From NCBI RefSeq assembly GCF_022559625.1, contig NZ_CP042288.1, forward strand, positions 2,180,155 through 2,244,154: a stretch of DNA of 64,000 bases. The letters are read 5' to 3'. Below the pieces are notes generated by a model. It did no database searches. It had not been told where the DNA came from and worked only from the letters and a program-made list of their open reading frames with translations. A program made the translations under genes and the position numbers. Below, piece after piece: positions 52,776 to 61,859 of the stretch (position 1 is its first letter; each line of letters starts with the position of its first letter). This DNA comes from Aquisalinus flavus (GTDB lineage Bacteria; Pseudomonadota; Alphaproteobacteria; Caulobacterales; Parvularculaceae).

Positions 52776-53133
52776 CGGTTATTGCATGAAGGATAGATGA
52801 CCGCGGTCGTCCGGCCGTGCCGGCCCTGGTTGATCCTTGTCAATTCACGGCAGGCGGAGCCGGGATCAACGCCAGGCCGGGACAAATGGTCAGCAGCTTG
52901 ATCATGCGGATGTGCTCTGGATGGGGTCGGCTCCGGCATTTCCCGATGTGAGCGCATATACGCGAGACTGCACGGGATGCGGCTTTCCGCTGTTCCCGGA
53001 TCGCATGATCTGGTCAGGTATCCTTTCTCCTGGAGGGCGCACCGCACGACGGAGGTGTTGCCGGTCACGGAGGAGATACGGCGCCCCGTGATCAGAGGGA
53101 AGCCGTCCAGTGCGCGTGCCGGACTGCCCTCGA
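52776..53133. other. Gap without convincing gene, carrying an isolated FixK box
   Basis: 358 bases between the convergent ATPase and lipoprotein genes. Short frames on both strands have no family features, start-site signals or coherent composition. The only recognised element is the FixK box at 52830-52843. A small RNA or a decayed gene is possible but not shown. Confidence 0.5.
52830..52843. promoter_or_regulatory. FixK/FNR box without an obvious target gene
   Basis: TTGATCCTTGTCAA, a perfect TTGA-N6-TCAA site, 54 bases after the ATPase stop. No annotated start codon lies within 300 bases in either outward direction. Confidence 0.65.
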
Positions 53134-53664
53134 TCAGCTCTGCCGGAGATCGGCCTGATGGGCGAAATGGCGGCCGTCCGTGACAGTGACGCGCGCGAAA
53201 CCGAGCACCGCGGCCATGTTGTAGACATCGAATTCGCTGCTGAGCCCCATCTCCGCGATGGCTGGAGCGGCGCGCGTGATTGATGTCAGGCGCGCAAGAA
53301 TGCCGCGCGAGAGATAAGGCGTCATCGATCCGTCACCAAGATAGGTGAAGACAAGCGTTTCGTTGTTCTCACCAACGGCTTGCGCGACGATCGGAAATGT
53401 CCGGCCAGGTGTGCTGGCCGCGAGGTTGACCTGGTCGACAAAGAACTGACGTTCCTGCGGCCCAAAGCCGGCCATACGGCCAAACCGGATATCCGGGGTC
53501 TCGACGCTCGAAACTTTCGGGTAGTACACACCCTCGCCCGTCGTCTCGTCGATCGCTGCTGTCTCAGCCTTCCAGGCTGTTGGCATGGTTTCGCAACCGC
53601 CAAGCGCACTGAGTGATACGACCAGCGCGATTTTGCCTAAGTGCGCAAGTTTGAAAAAGATCAT
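53134..53664 (-). CDS. Lipoprotein of unknown function, last gene of RND cluster
   Basis: 176-residue predicted lipoprotein (lipobox 'ALGGC', Cys24). The mature part contains 'GEGVYYPKVSSVETPDIRFGRMAGFGPQ' (in two pieces near residues 46-70) and 'YLGDGSMTPYLSRGILARLTSI'. I do not recognise a named family. ATG 53664 overlaps the stop of the preceding small lipoprotein gene by four bases, which argues strongly for it over a longer form. Co-location with the RND pump suggests a role in the cell envelope, but this is only inference. Confidence 0.65.
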   Translation of the reverse strand: MIFFKLAHLGKIALVVSLSALGGCETMPTAWKAETAAIDETTGEGVYYPKVSSVETPDIRFGRMAGFGPQERQFFVDQVNLAASTPGRTFPIVAQAVGENNETLVFTYLGDGSMTPYLSRGILARLTSITRAAPAIAEMGLSSEFDVYNMAAVLGFARVTVTDGRHFAHQADLRQS

Positions 53665-54014
53665 TCTGTTACTTCCTTTTGGGTGATTGGCTTGGCCTCG
53701 TCGGCTATGCCGCATTGGGATTTGATGTCGTCGATACGGGCAGAGAGTTGCTCCTCGGTGGCTCCGGACAGAACCTCAAGTCGCTCAGTATACGTTCCCG
53801 TCACGGCACCGCTGAGGGCACCAACGGGTGTCACGGACTGGACAGCCGAGCGCGCACGTTCCCGGCGCGAGGGCATGGCGGCTTCGAGCGCGGCGAGGTC
53901 TGACTCCGCCGTGGAACAATCCACCGGCGCGGCGAGCAGCGTTTCGGGGCCGCCTTGGTTGGCTGTGGCGCATCCGGCGAGAAGCGCGATCATGGCAATA
54001 CAGGCAAGTCTCAT
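53661..54014 (-). CDS. Small lipoprotein of unknown function
   Basis: 117-residue predicted lipoprotein (lipobox 'LLAGC', Cys15). The mature part has a short helical stretch ('STAESDLAALEAAMPSRRER'), a Gly/Ala-containing hydrophobic segment ('GALSGAVTGTYTERLEVL') and a second helix, and contains two further cysteines (near residues 33 and 100) that could form a disulfide. No family recognised. It starts 12 bases after the RND permease stop and overlaps the next lipoprotein gene, so it belongs to the efflux operon. Confidence 0.65.
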   Translation of the reverse strand: MRLACIAMIALLAGCATANQGGPETLLAAPVDCSTAESDLAALEAAMPSRRERARSAVQSVTPVGALSGAVTGTYTERLEVLSGATEEQLSARIDDIKSQCGIADEAKPITQKEVTE

Positions 54015-54026
54015 GGGAGTGTCCCT

Positions 54027-57000
54027 CTATACATGGGCCGACCGGGTCGAGCGTTTGCCGGCCCCGAGAGCGAGGCAGGCGGGAACGAGCAGCAAGATCA
54101 GGATGCTGCCGAACAGGATGCCGAAGGCCAGGCTGACCGCCATGGGGATGAGGAACTGGGCCTGGATGCTCGTTTCCGAGATCATCGGGATGAGGCCGAT
54201 GAAGGTGGTCATCGTCGTGATCAGGATGGGCCTGAACCGGCGCCGCACCGCTTCGACAATATTGTCCAGCCGGTTGCCGCCCTCTTTTTCGCGCTCGTTG
54301 AAATAGTCGATGAGCACGATGCTGTCATTGATGATTACGCCGGACAGGGCGACCACGCCGAAGAGCGACGGGAAGGACAGGTCAAAGCCGAGCAGCAAGT
54401 GACCGAAGATCGCGCCGACAAGGCCGAAGGGAATGATCGCCATGATCACCAGCGGCTGGATGTAGGAGCGCAGAACGCTTGCGATCAGGGCATAGATGGC
54501 GAGCATGGCGATCAGGAAGTTCTGGATAAGAGATGCCATTTCCTCGGCCTGATCGCGCGCCTGGCCTTCCACAGATACGCGCAGGCCCGGATAGTCGCTC
54601 ACCAACTGTTCCATAAACTGGCCCTCGATGAAGGCTGTCACGTCGCCTGGTGTGGTGACGGCTTCGTCCACATCGGCACTGATGCTGACGACGCGCTGGC
54701 CGTCGACGCGGTCTATTGTAACGAAGCTGCGCGTTTCCTCGAAGCTTGCCACGGTGCTCAGCGACACTTCCGAACCGTTCGGCAGCGGAATGCGCAGGCG
54801 GGCGAGATCGGCGAGGCTGCGGCGTTCGTTCTCCGGGAAACGAATGAACACTTCGACTTCTTCGCCGTCTCTCTGGAACCTCTGCACCTCTTCGCCGAAA
54901 TAGGACCGTCGGATGCTTCTGGCGAGATCGTCCACCGTCAGGCCCGCAGCGATCCCCGCCGGCGTCAGCGCAAACTCGATCTGGCGCTTGCCTGGCTGGG
55001 CTGTCGATTGGATCTCGCTGACCCCTGCGATGGTGTCCATGTCAGCCGTCAATCGCGCGACCGCTTCGAGCAGGGCGTCATCATCCGGGTGAGAGAGATT
55101 GAAACTCACATCGGCGCCTGCCGCGAGGCCCGACGATTCGAAGGTCAGGGACTTTATGCCCGGAACCTGCCCGACGGCGGCGCGCCAGCGCCGTTCGATC
55201 TCGGCGGAGGTGAGGTCGCGCAGGTTTGCCGGCGCGAGTTCCAGCGTGGCGATGGCGATCTCGGAGCGCAGCTCCGTCCCGCTTTCCCCAAATCCCGAGG
55301 ACAATCGTCCGCCTACGGTGACAGAAAGGGAACGGTAGAGACCTGTATCCTCGCCGCCGACGCCGGTTTCGAGCGCATCGATCACCCGCTGCATCGCATC
55401 CTCCGTCTGCTCGAAGGGGGTGCCGGCGGGCATTTCCAGCGCGACCGTGATTTCGTCCCCTTCCACGGTGGGGAAGAAGATGAACCGGATGTGCCCGCCG
55501 GACACTAGCCCCGACGTGGCGATCAGCAGGGCAATGGAGGCAGCGATAACGAAATAGGGAAAGGTGACGCTGAGCCGGGCCAGCGGCACGAAAACGATGT
55601 CGCGTATCCCGTCTATACCCTTCTGGACGGCGTTCTTCAGCCCCAGCATCGCGCCCCTGCTCCAGTCCCGGCCATGGGCGAGGTGACCAGGAAGGATCAG
55701 GAAAGCCTCGATCAGCGAAAGGAACAGCACACTGAGAACCACGATCGGAACCGGCCGCAAGACCTGACCGATCATACCGGACGATAGCAGCAGCGTCCCG
55801 AACGCGATCATCGTTGTCGTGACGCCGACCAGAATAGGCACGAAGACACCCTGCGCGCCGGCGATCGCCGAGAGGACGCCGGCACCCCTGCGGTGCTGCT
55901 GCTCATGGATGTTTTCGCCGACCACGATGGCGTCATCCACAACAATGCCGAGCACGACGATCAGGCCCAGCAGCGAGGTCATGTTGATGGTGGTGAACTG
56001 GCCGAACAGGATGAAGCCACCAAGGAAAGCCGATGGAATGCCGATGCTGGCCCAGAAGGCGAGCCTCAGATCAAGTGTCAGGGAAAGAAACACGAACACC
56101 AGGGCAAGGCCCATGATGGCGTTTCGAAGCAGCAGGTTGACCCGGTCGCCGACGATTTCGGTCGTGTCGCTGATACCGAGCACTTCGATTCCCGACGGCG
56201 GATTGTAGGTCTCGAGAAAGGCCGCAACGGTCTCGCGCACGTCAAAGGAATCCTCGTCGCCTGCCCGGTTGATCTGCAGGAACACCGCCGGTTCGCCATT
56301 ATAGGTGTTGATCAGCGGGACTTCGACGAAACCATCCTTGATGGTGGCGATCTCGCCAAGACGGACGCGCCGGCCGTCGCGGTCGCTGATCACCACGATT
56401 TCGGCGAGGGCGGCGGCGTCGCGTGCTTCATTATCGGTGCGCAGGAGCACGTCGCCGCCCGAGGTACGGACCGTCCCGAGGGAGAGGTTGACCGACGAGC
56501 TTCGTATGGCCGCCGCAACCTGTTCGATGCGGAGATCATAGGCACTGAGATCGTCCTCAGACACCTCGATAGCGATCTCATAGTCGCGCGCGCCCTGCAG
56601 GGTCACCAGACTGATGCCGTCTTCAGCGAGGAGGTCGCGCCGAAGATTCTCCGCGGTTTGCTTCAGCGCCTTCTCGCCCACATTGCCCGCAACCACGAGC
56701 CGCATCACCGACGAGACGGATTCAGCCACCACCACCCGGGGTTCATTGGCATCGGCTGGCGGAAACTCCTCAAGCTGGTCCACAGCTGACTGCACGTCTT
56801 CCTTGACCGACTTTGCATCGGCAAAGGCGCTGAGCTCCAGCGTGACGGTGCCGAGGCTTTCCGCCGCGGCGGAACTGACACGCTCGACGCCTTCCAGTCC
56901 CATAACGGCTTCTTCGATCCGCCTGGTGATTCCGTCCTCGATCTCCACCGGCGTCGCACCGGGATATGAGACCGTGACCGTAATCGCCCGGGGGTCGATC

Positions 57001-57140
57001 TGCGGCAGCACTTCGGCCTTGGTCCGATCCATCACGATCAGGCCGCCGATCAACATCGCAAACATCAGGAGATTGGCAGCGACGCTGTTTTGGGCAAACC
57101 AGGCAATCAGACCGCGCCGCTCGGGCATGCCGTGGGTCAT
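54027..57140 (-). CDS. RND efflux permease
   Basis: 1,037 residues, the usual size of HAE/HME-type RND pumps. The N-terminus 'GLIAWFAQNSVAANLLMF' starts the first membrane helix. The two large periplasmic loops and twelve helices are visible; the proton-relay Asp pair is in 'GIVVDDAIVVGENIHEQ'. 'VSYPGATPVEIEDGITRRIE' is the porter-domain start. The divergence from AcrB (short second loop, 'AEVLPQIDPRAITV') places it with the less-studied acriflavin-resistance-like group common in alphaproteobacteria. Start overlaps the membrane-fusion protein gene by four bases. Substrate unknown; no metal-binding Met or His cluster noted. Confidence 0.92.
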   Translation of the reverse strand: MTHGMPERRGLIAWFAQNSVAANLLMFAMLIGGLIVMDRTKAEVLPQIDPRAITVTVSYPGATPVEIEDGITRRIEEAVMGLEGVERVSSAAAESLGTVTLELSAFADAKSVKEDVQSAVDQLEEFPPADANEPRVVVAESVSSVMRLVVAGNVGEKALKQTAENLRRDLLAEDGISLVTLQGARDYEIAIEVSEDDLSAYDLRIEQVAAAIRSSSVNLSLGTVRTSGGDVLLRTDNEARDAAALAEIVVISDRDGRRVRLGEIATIKDGFVEVPLINTYNGEPAVFLQINRAGDEDSFDVRETVAAFLETYNPPSGIEVLGISDTTEIVGDRVNLLLRNAIMGLALVFVFLSLTLDLRLAFWASIGIPSAFLGGFILFGQFTTINMTSLLGLIVVLGIVVDDAIVVGENIHEQQHRRGAGVLSAIAGAQGVFVPILVGVTTTMIAFGTLLLSSGMIGQVLRPVPIVVLSVLFLSLIEAFLILPGHLAHGRDWSRGAMLGLKNAVQKGIDGIRDIVFVPLARLSVTFPYFVIAASIALLIATSGLVSGGHIRFIFFPTVEGDEITVALEMPAGTPFEQTEDAMQRVIDALETGVGGEDTGLYRSLSVTVGGRLSSGFGESGTELRSEIAIATLELAPANLRDLTSAEIERRWRAAVGQVPGIKSLTFESSGLAAGADVSFNLSHPDDDALLEAVARLTADMDTIAGVSEIQSTAQPGKRQIEFALTPAGIAAGLTVDDLARSIRRSYFGEEVQRFQRDGEEVEVFIRFPENERRSLADLARLRIPLPNGSEVSLSTVASFEETRSFVTIDRVDGQRVVSISADVDEAVTTPGDVTAFIEGQFMEQLVSDYPGLRVSVEGQARDQAEEMASLIQNFLIAMLAIYALIASVLRSYIQPLVIMAIIPFGLVGAIFGHLLLGFDLSFPSLFGVVALSGVIINDSIVLIDYFNEREKEGGNRLDNIVEAVRRRFRPILITTMTTFIGLIPMISETSIQAQFLIPMAVSLAFGILFGSILILLLVPACLALGAGKRSTRSAHV

Positions 57141-58336
57141 GGCCGCTCCCCATCGGCGCGCACGTCACCTTCAGAAACCACTGGATCACCCTCCTGCGGG
57201 TCATTCAGCGCACCCACGACGATGCCGTCGGCGGTATCGAAGGGCAGCGCCGAAATCACGCCGTCCTCCACAAAAACCAGTTGCGGTTGCCGGCGGGCAA
57301 GGCGGCCGTCCTCGACCACCCACACGCTGCGGTTCTCCTGCAGGGCCGACTCGGGAAACCGGTATGTGCCCGGTATGACGGGACCGGTGATTTCCACATC
57401 GACAAAGTCACCGGGCAGAAGCGGCACTTCCTCGGTGAATTCAAGCGTCAGGCGCGCAAGCCGCGTCTGCGGGTCAAGCTCGGCATCGGCGCGCGTGACA
57501 ATCGCCGCATAGGCTACGGTGCCCTCGGAGAGAAGGACCTGTCGCGGCCGCACCACGGCCTCGCGTCCCTCCGCTGGCGCCAATCCCTGCAATACGGCCG
57601 CATTGACCGGGACCGACACTTCGATCCCGCCTTCTTCATAGGCCCGTCCATAGGACTGCCCGGCGATGAGGTTTTGCCCGACTTCTATGGCGGTCGCCTG
57701 CACACGGCCGTCAAAGGGCAGCGAGAAATTCACCCGTGAAAGATTCCGTTCGGCATCGGCTAGGGCGGTTTGCGCCGAGCGAACCGCGGCTTCGGCCCGG
57801 GCGAGTTGTGGCTCGCGGGCGACATTGGACGGGACCGGCTCACCGGGATTGACCAGTTCCCATTCCCGCCGGGCGATGTCGGCCTCGGCTTGCTCGACCT
57901 GCAGGTCGGCTTGCCTGGCGGCGAGGTCTGCGCCGGCCCGGTCGATCGCTGCGCGATAATCGGCGCCATCAAGGCGGAACAGGACCTCGCCCCTCTTGAA
58001 GGTGCCGCCGGATGCAAGCGCCGGATTGACCCAGACAACCCGCCCGCTCACCTGGGGACTCAATTCGACGGAGTTTCGGACCTGTACCGTCCCGGTTTCA
58101 AGAAGCCGGATCCGGGTTTCACCGATATCTGGCTGGACCACGCTGACTGCCACGCCGGACGCGCCGGCGGCACGGATCTGTGGCGCGGTCGACATGCTGG
58201 AAAGGACATTGTTGGCCAACACGCCGGCGGCGAGGACGCCGATGACGAGGACAAGCTGCAGGATGCCGCTGAGCCAACCCTTGCGGGTGCGCGTTTGCGG
58301 GGCTGATTTGTCGGGCAATTCATCGGGTCTGGACAT
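57137..58336 (-). CDS. RND efflux membrane-fusion (periplasmic adaptor) protein
   Basis: 399-residue adaptor. One N-terminal membrane anchor (about residues 22-44) is followed by the split lipoyl domain ('VELSPQVSGRVVWVNPAL', 'VNFSLPFDGRVQATAIEVGQ'), an alpha-helical hairpin of modest length ('ARQADLQVEQAEADIARRE'), a beta-barrel domain and a membrane-proximal part. It links the RND pump and the outer-membrane channel. ATG 58336 ('MSRPDELPDK') is preferred because a longer form would run into the upstream gene end. Its stop overlaps the permease start; it follows the channel gene by 13 bases. Confidence 0.9.
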   Translation of the reverse strand: MSRPDELPDKSAPQTRTRKGWLSGILQLVLVIGVLAAGVLANNVLSSMSTAPQIRAAGASGVAVSVVQPDIGETRIRLLETGTVQVRNSVELSPQVSGRVVWVNPALASGGTFKRGEVLFRLDGADYRAAIDRAGADLAARQADLQVEQAEADIARREWELVNPGEPVPSNVAREPQLARAEAAVRSAQTALADAERNLSRVNFSLPFDGRVQATAIEVGQNLIAGQSYGRAYEEGGIEVSVPVNAAVLQGLAPAEGREAVVRPRQVLLSEGTVAYAAIVTRADAELDPQTRLARLTLEFTEEVPLLPGDFVDVEITGPVIPGTYRFPESALQENRSVWVVEDGRLARRQPQLVFVEDGVISALPFDTADGIVVGALNDPQEGDPVVSEGDVRADGERP

Positions 58337-58349
58337 GGTTTCCCCCCAG

Positions 58350-59801
58350 TCAGGATACGGAATTATTGACTGGCTCGGACGCGGACACCGCGCCCGTCCA
58401 GTCGCCGCCAAGGCTCAGGAAGAGGTCGATCCGGGCATTGGCGGTAGCCTGGTCGGTCAGGATGATGTTCTGCTCGGCCGCGTTGAGGCTGCGTTGGGTC
58501 TCGAGCACGGCAAGAATGGAAATCAGTCCCTGCCGGTAGCGCCCCTGTGCAAGCTCGTTGGAGAGTTTCGCCGTTTCCAGGGCGGCTTCCAGTCGGACTT
58601 TCTGCTCTTGCAGGCCAGCGAGCTCGGCAAGCGCGATCTCCACATCGACCACGGCGCCAAGGGCTGTCCGCGCAAAGGCGCTCGCCAGTTCCTCGGCCTG
58701 CGCTTCTTCGAGGCGTATCTGCGCTTTGAGCCGGCCTCCCTGGAAGATCGGCACCGTGAGAGAGTTTGCGAGACTGGCGACATGGCGGTCCCAATCGAAC
58801 ACCTCGTCCGGCGTGTCGCCCCGGAAGGTGAGCGATGCGCCGAGTGAGATCGCCGGATAGAGCAAGGCCCGAGCAGCGCCGACATCCTCAAGTGCTGCCA
58901 GATAGCGCAACTCGGCAATGGCGACGTCCGGGCGGCCGGAGAGAAGCGCGGCCGGGCGGCCGACCGGCGCCTCGAACGGTTCGGAAAGGGCAAACACACC
59001 GGTGAACGTCTTCTCGGTTTCGCCCGGCACACGCCCCAGTTGCTCGTCTATGGCAAGCCATTGCCGGCTGAGGTCCGCTTCGATCTGCGGGATCTCGACG
59101 AGCGCGGATTCGAGGTTCTGCAGGGCGATCTGAACATCGCTGGCCGATGCGCTCGCCGATCCTGCCTCGTAGCGCTGTTCGGTGAGTTCATAGGTCGCGC
59201 GAAAGCTGTCTGCGGTACGCCGGGCAAGATCGAGGCGGCGTTGCAATGTTGCCGCCGAGACCCAGCCACGCGCCAGGATCGCGATTTCCCGCTGCTCGCT
59301 TGCCTGGACCGCGAGTTCACTTGCAATGGCGTTGAGTTCAGCGGAACGCTCGGCTGCGCGACGGCCCCCGAAGACGTCGGTATTGAAATCAACAAGCAGT
59401 CCGGCAGTGTAGGCCTCCGACCAGGAGAAGTCTCCGGCCAGCCCGGGCGTCCTGTTGGACGCAATCTCTCCAATAGCGGCAGCGGAGGGCAGGCGCTGAC
59501 CGCGTGCGATCCGCGCAGCCTCCCTCGCCTGATCGGCCTGCAAGCGCGCTTCGCGCAGAGTGAGGGAGTCACGGCGAAGCACACTGACCAGTTCATCGAG
59601 CTCCGCGCCGCCGACATCCAGCCACCACGCTTGCATGTCCGGCGACCCGGAAATCGTCGAGCCGGATTGGTAGAAGCTCTCACTACTCCGGATCTCGCCA
59701 ACGAGTCCGGGCATTTCCGGTTTCGGTGTCAGTGAGCAGCCGCTCGCGACCGCACTCAGTACAAGGCCGGCGAACGGCCCGAACTTCTGCATACTCTCCA
59801 T
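58350..59801 (-). CDS. RND efflux outer-membrane channel lipoprotein (NodT/OprM type)
   Basis: 483-residue outer-membrane factor with a lipoprotein signal (lipobox 'VASGC', Cys22). Two homologous repeats of coiled coil and beta strands are visible: 'SLTLREARLQADQAREAARI' and 'RTADSFRATYELTEQRYEAGSAS' in the first, 'RLKAQIRLEEAQAEELASAF' and 'ELAQGRYRQGLISILAVLETQ' in the second. A conserved 'RPDVAIAEL' is at the repeat boundary. ATG 59801 follows a GGGGGAG ribosome site by six bases. First gene of the channel-adaptor-pump set. Confidence 0.9.
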   Translation of the reverse strand: MESMQKFGPFAGLVLSAVASGCSLTPKPEMPGLVGEIRSSESFYQSGSTISGSPDMQAWWLDVGGAELDELVSVLRRDSLTLREARLQADQAREAARIARGQRLPSAAAIGEIASNRTPGLAGDFSWSEAYTAGLLVDFNTDVFGGRRAAERSAELNAIASELAVQASEQREIAILARGWVSAATLQRRLDLARRTADSFRATYELTEQRYEAGSASASASDVQIALQNLESALVEIPQIEADLSRQWLAIDEQLGRVPGETEKTFTGVFALSEPFEAPVGRPAALLSGRPDVAIAELRYLAALEDVGAARALLYPAISLGASLTFRGDTPDEVFDWDRHVASLANSLTVPIFQGGRLKAQIRLEEAQAEELASAFARTALGAVVDVEIALAELAGLQEQKVRLEAALETAKLSNELAQGRYRQGLISILAVLETQRSLNAAEQNIILTDQATANARIDLFLSLGGDWTGAVSASEPVNNSVS

Positions 59802-59936
59802 GCCGCGCTCCCCCGTCAAATAATGCAGCGAACGGATCGTCCGTGCAGGACCTGCCCCCCAGGACCCTCCCCCCCAAAGTCGAAAGCCCGGTACGCCAGA
59901 GCGTTCAAGCCTGGCGCGCCGGGTCGTTGCGCAGGA

Positions 59937-60368
59937 CTATCTCTGCTCAGACGCCTGCTCGCGCAGCGCCGACAATTCCTCTGCAGTCAGAACTTTGTCG
60001 CCATCGATGTCGCCTTTCTCGAACATCGGGGCCGGGGCATCGAGCATTTCGCTCTTGGAAATGCGTCCGTCGCCATTCACATCGGCATCTTCCAGACTGG
60101 CGAAAGCTTCGTCGAACTTTGCCTGGGCCGCCTTGATGCGCGGACGGTCTGCGCTGTCGATGAAGCCGTCGCCATTGCGGTCAAGGCGGTCAAAAGTGGC
60201 TGCCCGCATGTCGAGCATCTCCTGCCATGAGATGTTGCCGTCTCCGTTGGCATCCGCCTCAGCGAGGCGCTCAGCCGTTTGCGCCGATGCGGGACCTGCG
60301 GCAGCCAACATCAAGGCGGTTCCAGCAAGGGCGAACAGGCGGGTCTGAATAGCGGTCTTGACGGTCAT
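59937..60368 (-). CDS. Exported four-EF-hand calcium-binding protein
   Basis: 143 residues with a signal peptide cut near 'GPASAQ'. Four EF-hand loops follow: 'DANGDGNISWQE', 'DRNGDGFIDSAD', 'DVNGDGRISKSE' and the slightly altered 'DIDGDKVLTAEE'. Each has the acidic residues at loop positions 1, 3 and 5; the third and fourth end in Glu at position 12. It should bind Ca2+ in the periplasm. It sits between the sensor kinase and the efflux genes on the same strand, 114 bases after the kinase stop. The connection with the pump is not known. ATG 60368 gives the proper signal peptide. Confidence 0.88.
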   Translation of the reverse strand: MTVKTAIQTRLFALAGTALMLAAAGPASAQTAERLAEADANGDGNISWQEMLDMRAATFDRLDRNGDGFIDSADRPRIKAAQAKFDEAFASLEDADVNGDGRISKSEMLDAPAPMFEKGDIDGDKVLTAEELSALREQASEQR

Positions 60369-60482
60369 GAATATTTCTCCAGGAACAGTGTTGTTGCGAG
60401 GAGCGGTATAGACCAGCATCTTCAAATTAGTTTGGCGCGACTGAAACAGTTTGTCGCGAAATGTTGCCGATGAGACGCCCGG

Positions 60483-61859
60483 TTACGTGCTCAGGATCTC
60501 CGGAAACCGCACGATGGCGACAAGACCGCCCTCGCGCCGGTTCTCGATGCGCAGTTTCGCGCCATGGGCCGCGGCGATGGCCCGGGCGATGCCGAGACCG
60601 AGGCCGGTTCCGCCCGTGGCCCGATTGCGGGAGGTTTCACCGCGCTGGAAGGGCTGGAAAACGGATTCAAGGAGGTCGTCCGGCAAGCCAGGGCCATTGT
60701 CCTCGATGCGTATGTCGCGCCCGCCGTCTTGCGCGACGATCCGAACCGCGATCTCGCCGCCGCCATAGCGCCGGGCGTTCTCGAGGAGGTTCTCGAACAG
60801 CCGGCGCAGCGCGACTGGATCGCCTGCAATGGTGAAGTCTTCGCCCTCTTCCAGGCTGATGTCGATTGGATAGGGCGCGGTTTCTGCCAGGTCGCCCACG
60901 AACTCTGCGAGCCGGATCAGCTCCTGCGGACCCGACGGGCTTTCCGCGCGGGCATAGGCAAGCATGTCAGAGATCAGCGCCTCCATTTGGGCAATGTCTC
61001 CCTCGACTTCATGCGCAGATAAAGCCCCGCGCTCGTCCATTCGCAAGCGGATCCGCGTGATCCCCGTCCTGACATCATGGGCGATGGCGGCAACCATCTG
61101 TTCACGCTCGCGAATAAGCCCCGTCAGGCGCTCGCGCATCCGGTTGAGCGCCGCAGACACCCGTCGCAACTCAGCCGGACCGGTCTCCGAAAGAGCCGCT
61201 CCGGCATCGCCCAGTTCAACCCGCTCGACGTCCTGTTCAAGCTGGCGGATGGGTTGCAGCGTGACGATGGCGATGGCGATGCCAAGGGCGGCCGAGAAGA
61301 GCCCGAAAACGAGCACCGCCGCGGTAAGGCCTGCGGCACGCCGGTTGAGCGTATGGGCGGGGGCGAGCCAGACATTCAGGACGCGGTCGTCGTCAAGCTC
61401 AATCGCGACCTGCAGCGCAGCGATCACTTCAATGGAGCGCGCGCCCTCCTGCTTGAGCCGGTATTGCAGTGGGAGCGCTCCGAGCATCTGGAAGCGTATG
61501 TCCCTGCCCTCCAGACGCATGGCGACATCGCTGTCACCCGCCGAAAATCGTGCTTGCATGTCCGCGCGCGGTTTCAACTCGTCGGTGAAGGCATCACCGA
61601 TGGCTGCAGTGCGCAGGCCACTACCATACGCGGAGAGAATGAAGGGCTGGATTTCCTGCGGTGAGGTCTCAATGAGCCAAACCAGCTCGGCGATACTGTC
61701 CGCATTCTCGGACAGGTACCGGGGATACAGGGTTTGCGTCAGAAACGGGGTCTGCATGAACAAGAAAAAGGCGGCGAACATCAGCGCAAGCGCGGCGAGA
61801 GTAACCGCCGTGATCCTGACAACGATGGAGGATGTGCCTTGCACGAGCCAGCCCATCAT
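60483..61859 (-). CDS. Sensor histidine kinase with HAMP domain
   Basis: 458-residue membrane kinase. Two membrane helices (about 14-34 and 176-200) enclose a periplasmic sensor of about 140 residues. A HAMP region with 'PIRQLEQDVERVELGDAG' follows, then the phosphoaccepting His261 in 'AAIAHDVRTGITRIR', the N-box 'LFENLLENARRYGG', 'DNGPGLP' and 'GTGLGLGIARAI'. An EnvZ/CpxA-like domain plan. It overlaps the response regulator by four bases. It probably controls the EF-hand protein and efflux genes that follow on the same strand; the signal is unknown. Confidence 0.9.
   Translation of the reverse strand: MMGWLVQGTSSIVVRITAVTLAALALMFAAFFLFMQTPFLTQTLYPRYLSENADSIAELVWLIETSPQEIQPFILSAYGSGLRTAAIGDAFTDELKPRADMQARFSAGDSDVAMRLEGRDIRFQMLGALPLQYRLKQEGARSIEVIAALQVAIELDDDRVLNVWLAPAHTLNRRAAGLTAAVLVFGLFSAALGIAIAIVTLQPIRQLEQDVERVELGDAGAALSETGPAELRRVSAALNRMRERLTGLIREREQMVAAIAHDVRTGITRIRLRMDERGALSAHEVEGDIAQMEALISDMLAYARAESPSGPQELIRLAEFVGDLAETAPYPIDISLEEGEDFTIAGDPVALRRLFENLLENARRYGGGEIAVRIVAQDGGRDIRIEDNGPGLPDDLLESVFQPFQRGETSRNRATGGTGLGLGIARAIAAAHGAKLRIENRREGGLVAIVRFPEILST

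Noticed and set aside
52837..53091. Short plus-strand frame after the orphan FixK box
   Set aside because: TTG start inside the box itself, Arg-rich translation with no family similarity and no Shine-Dalgarno sequence; not supported as a gene.
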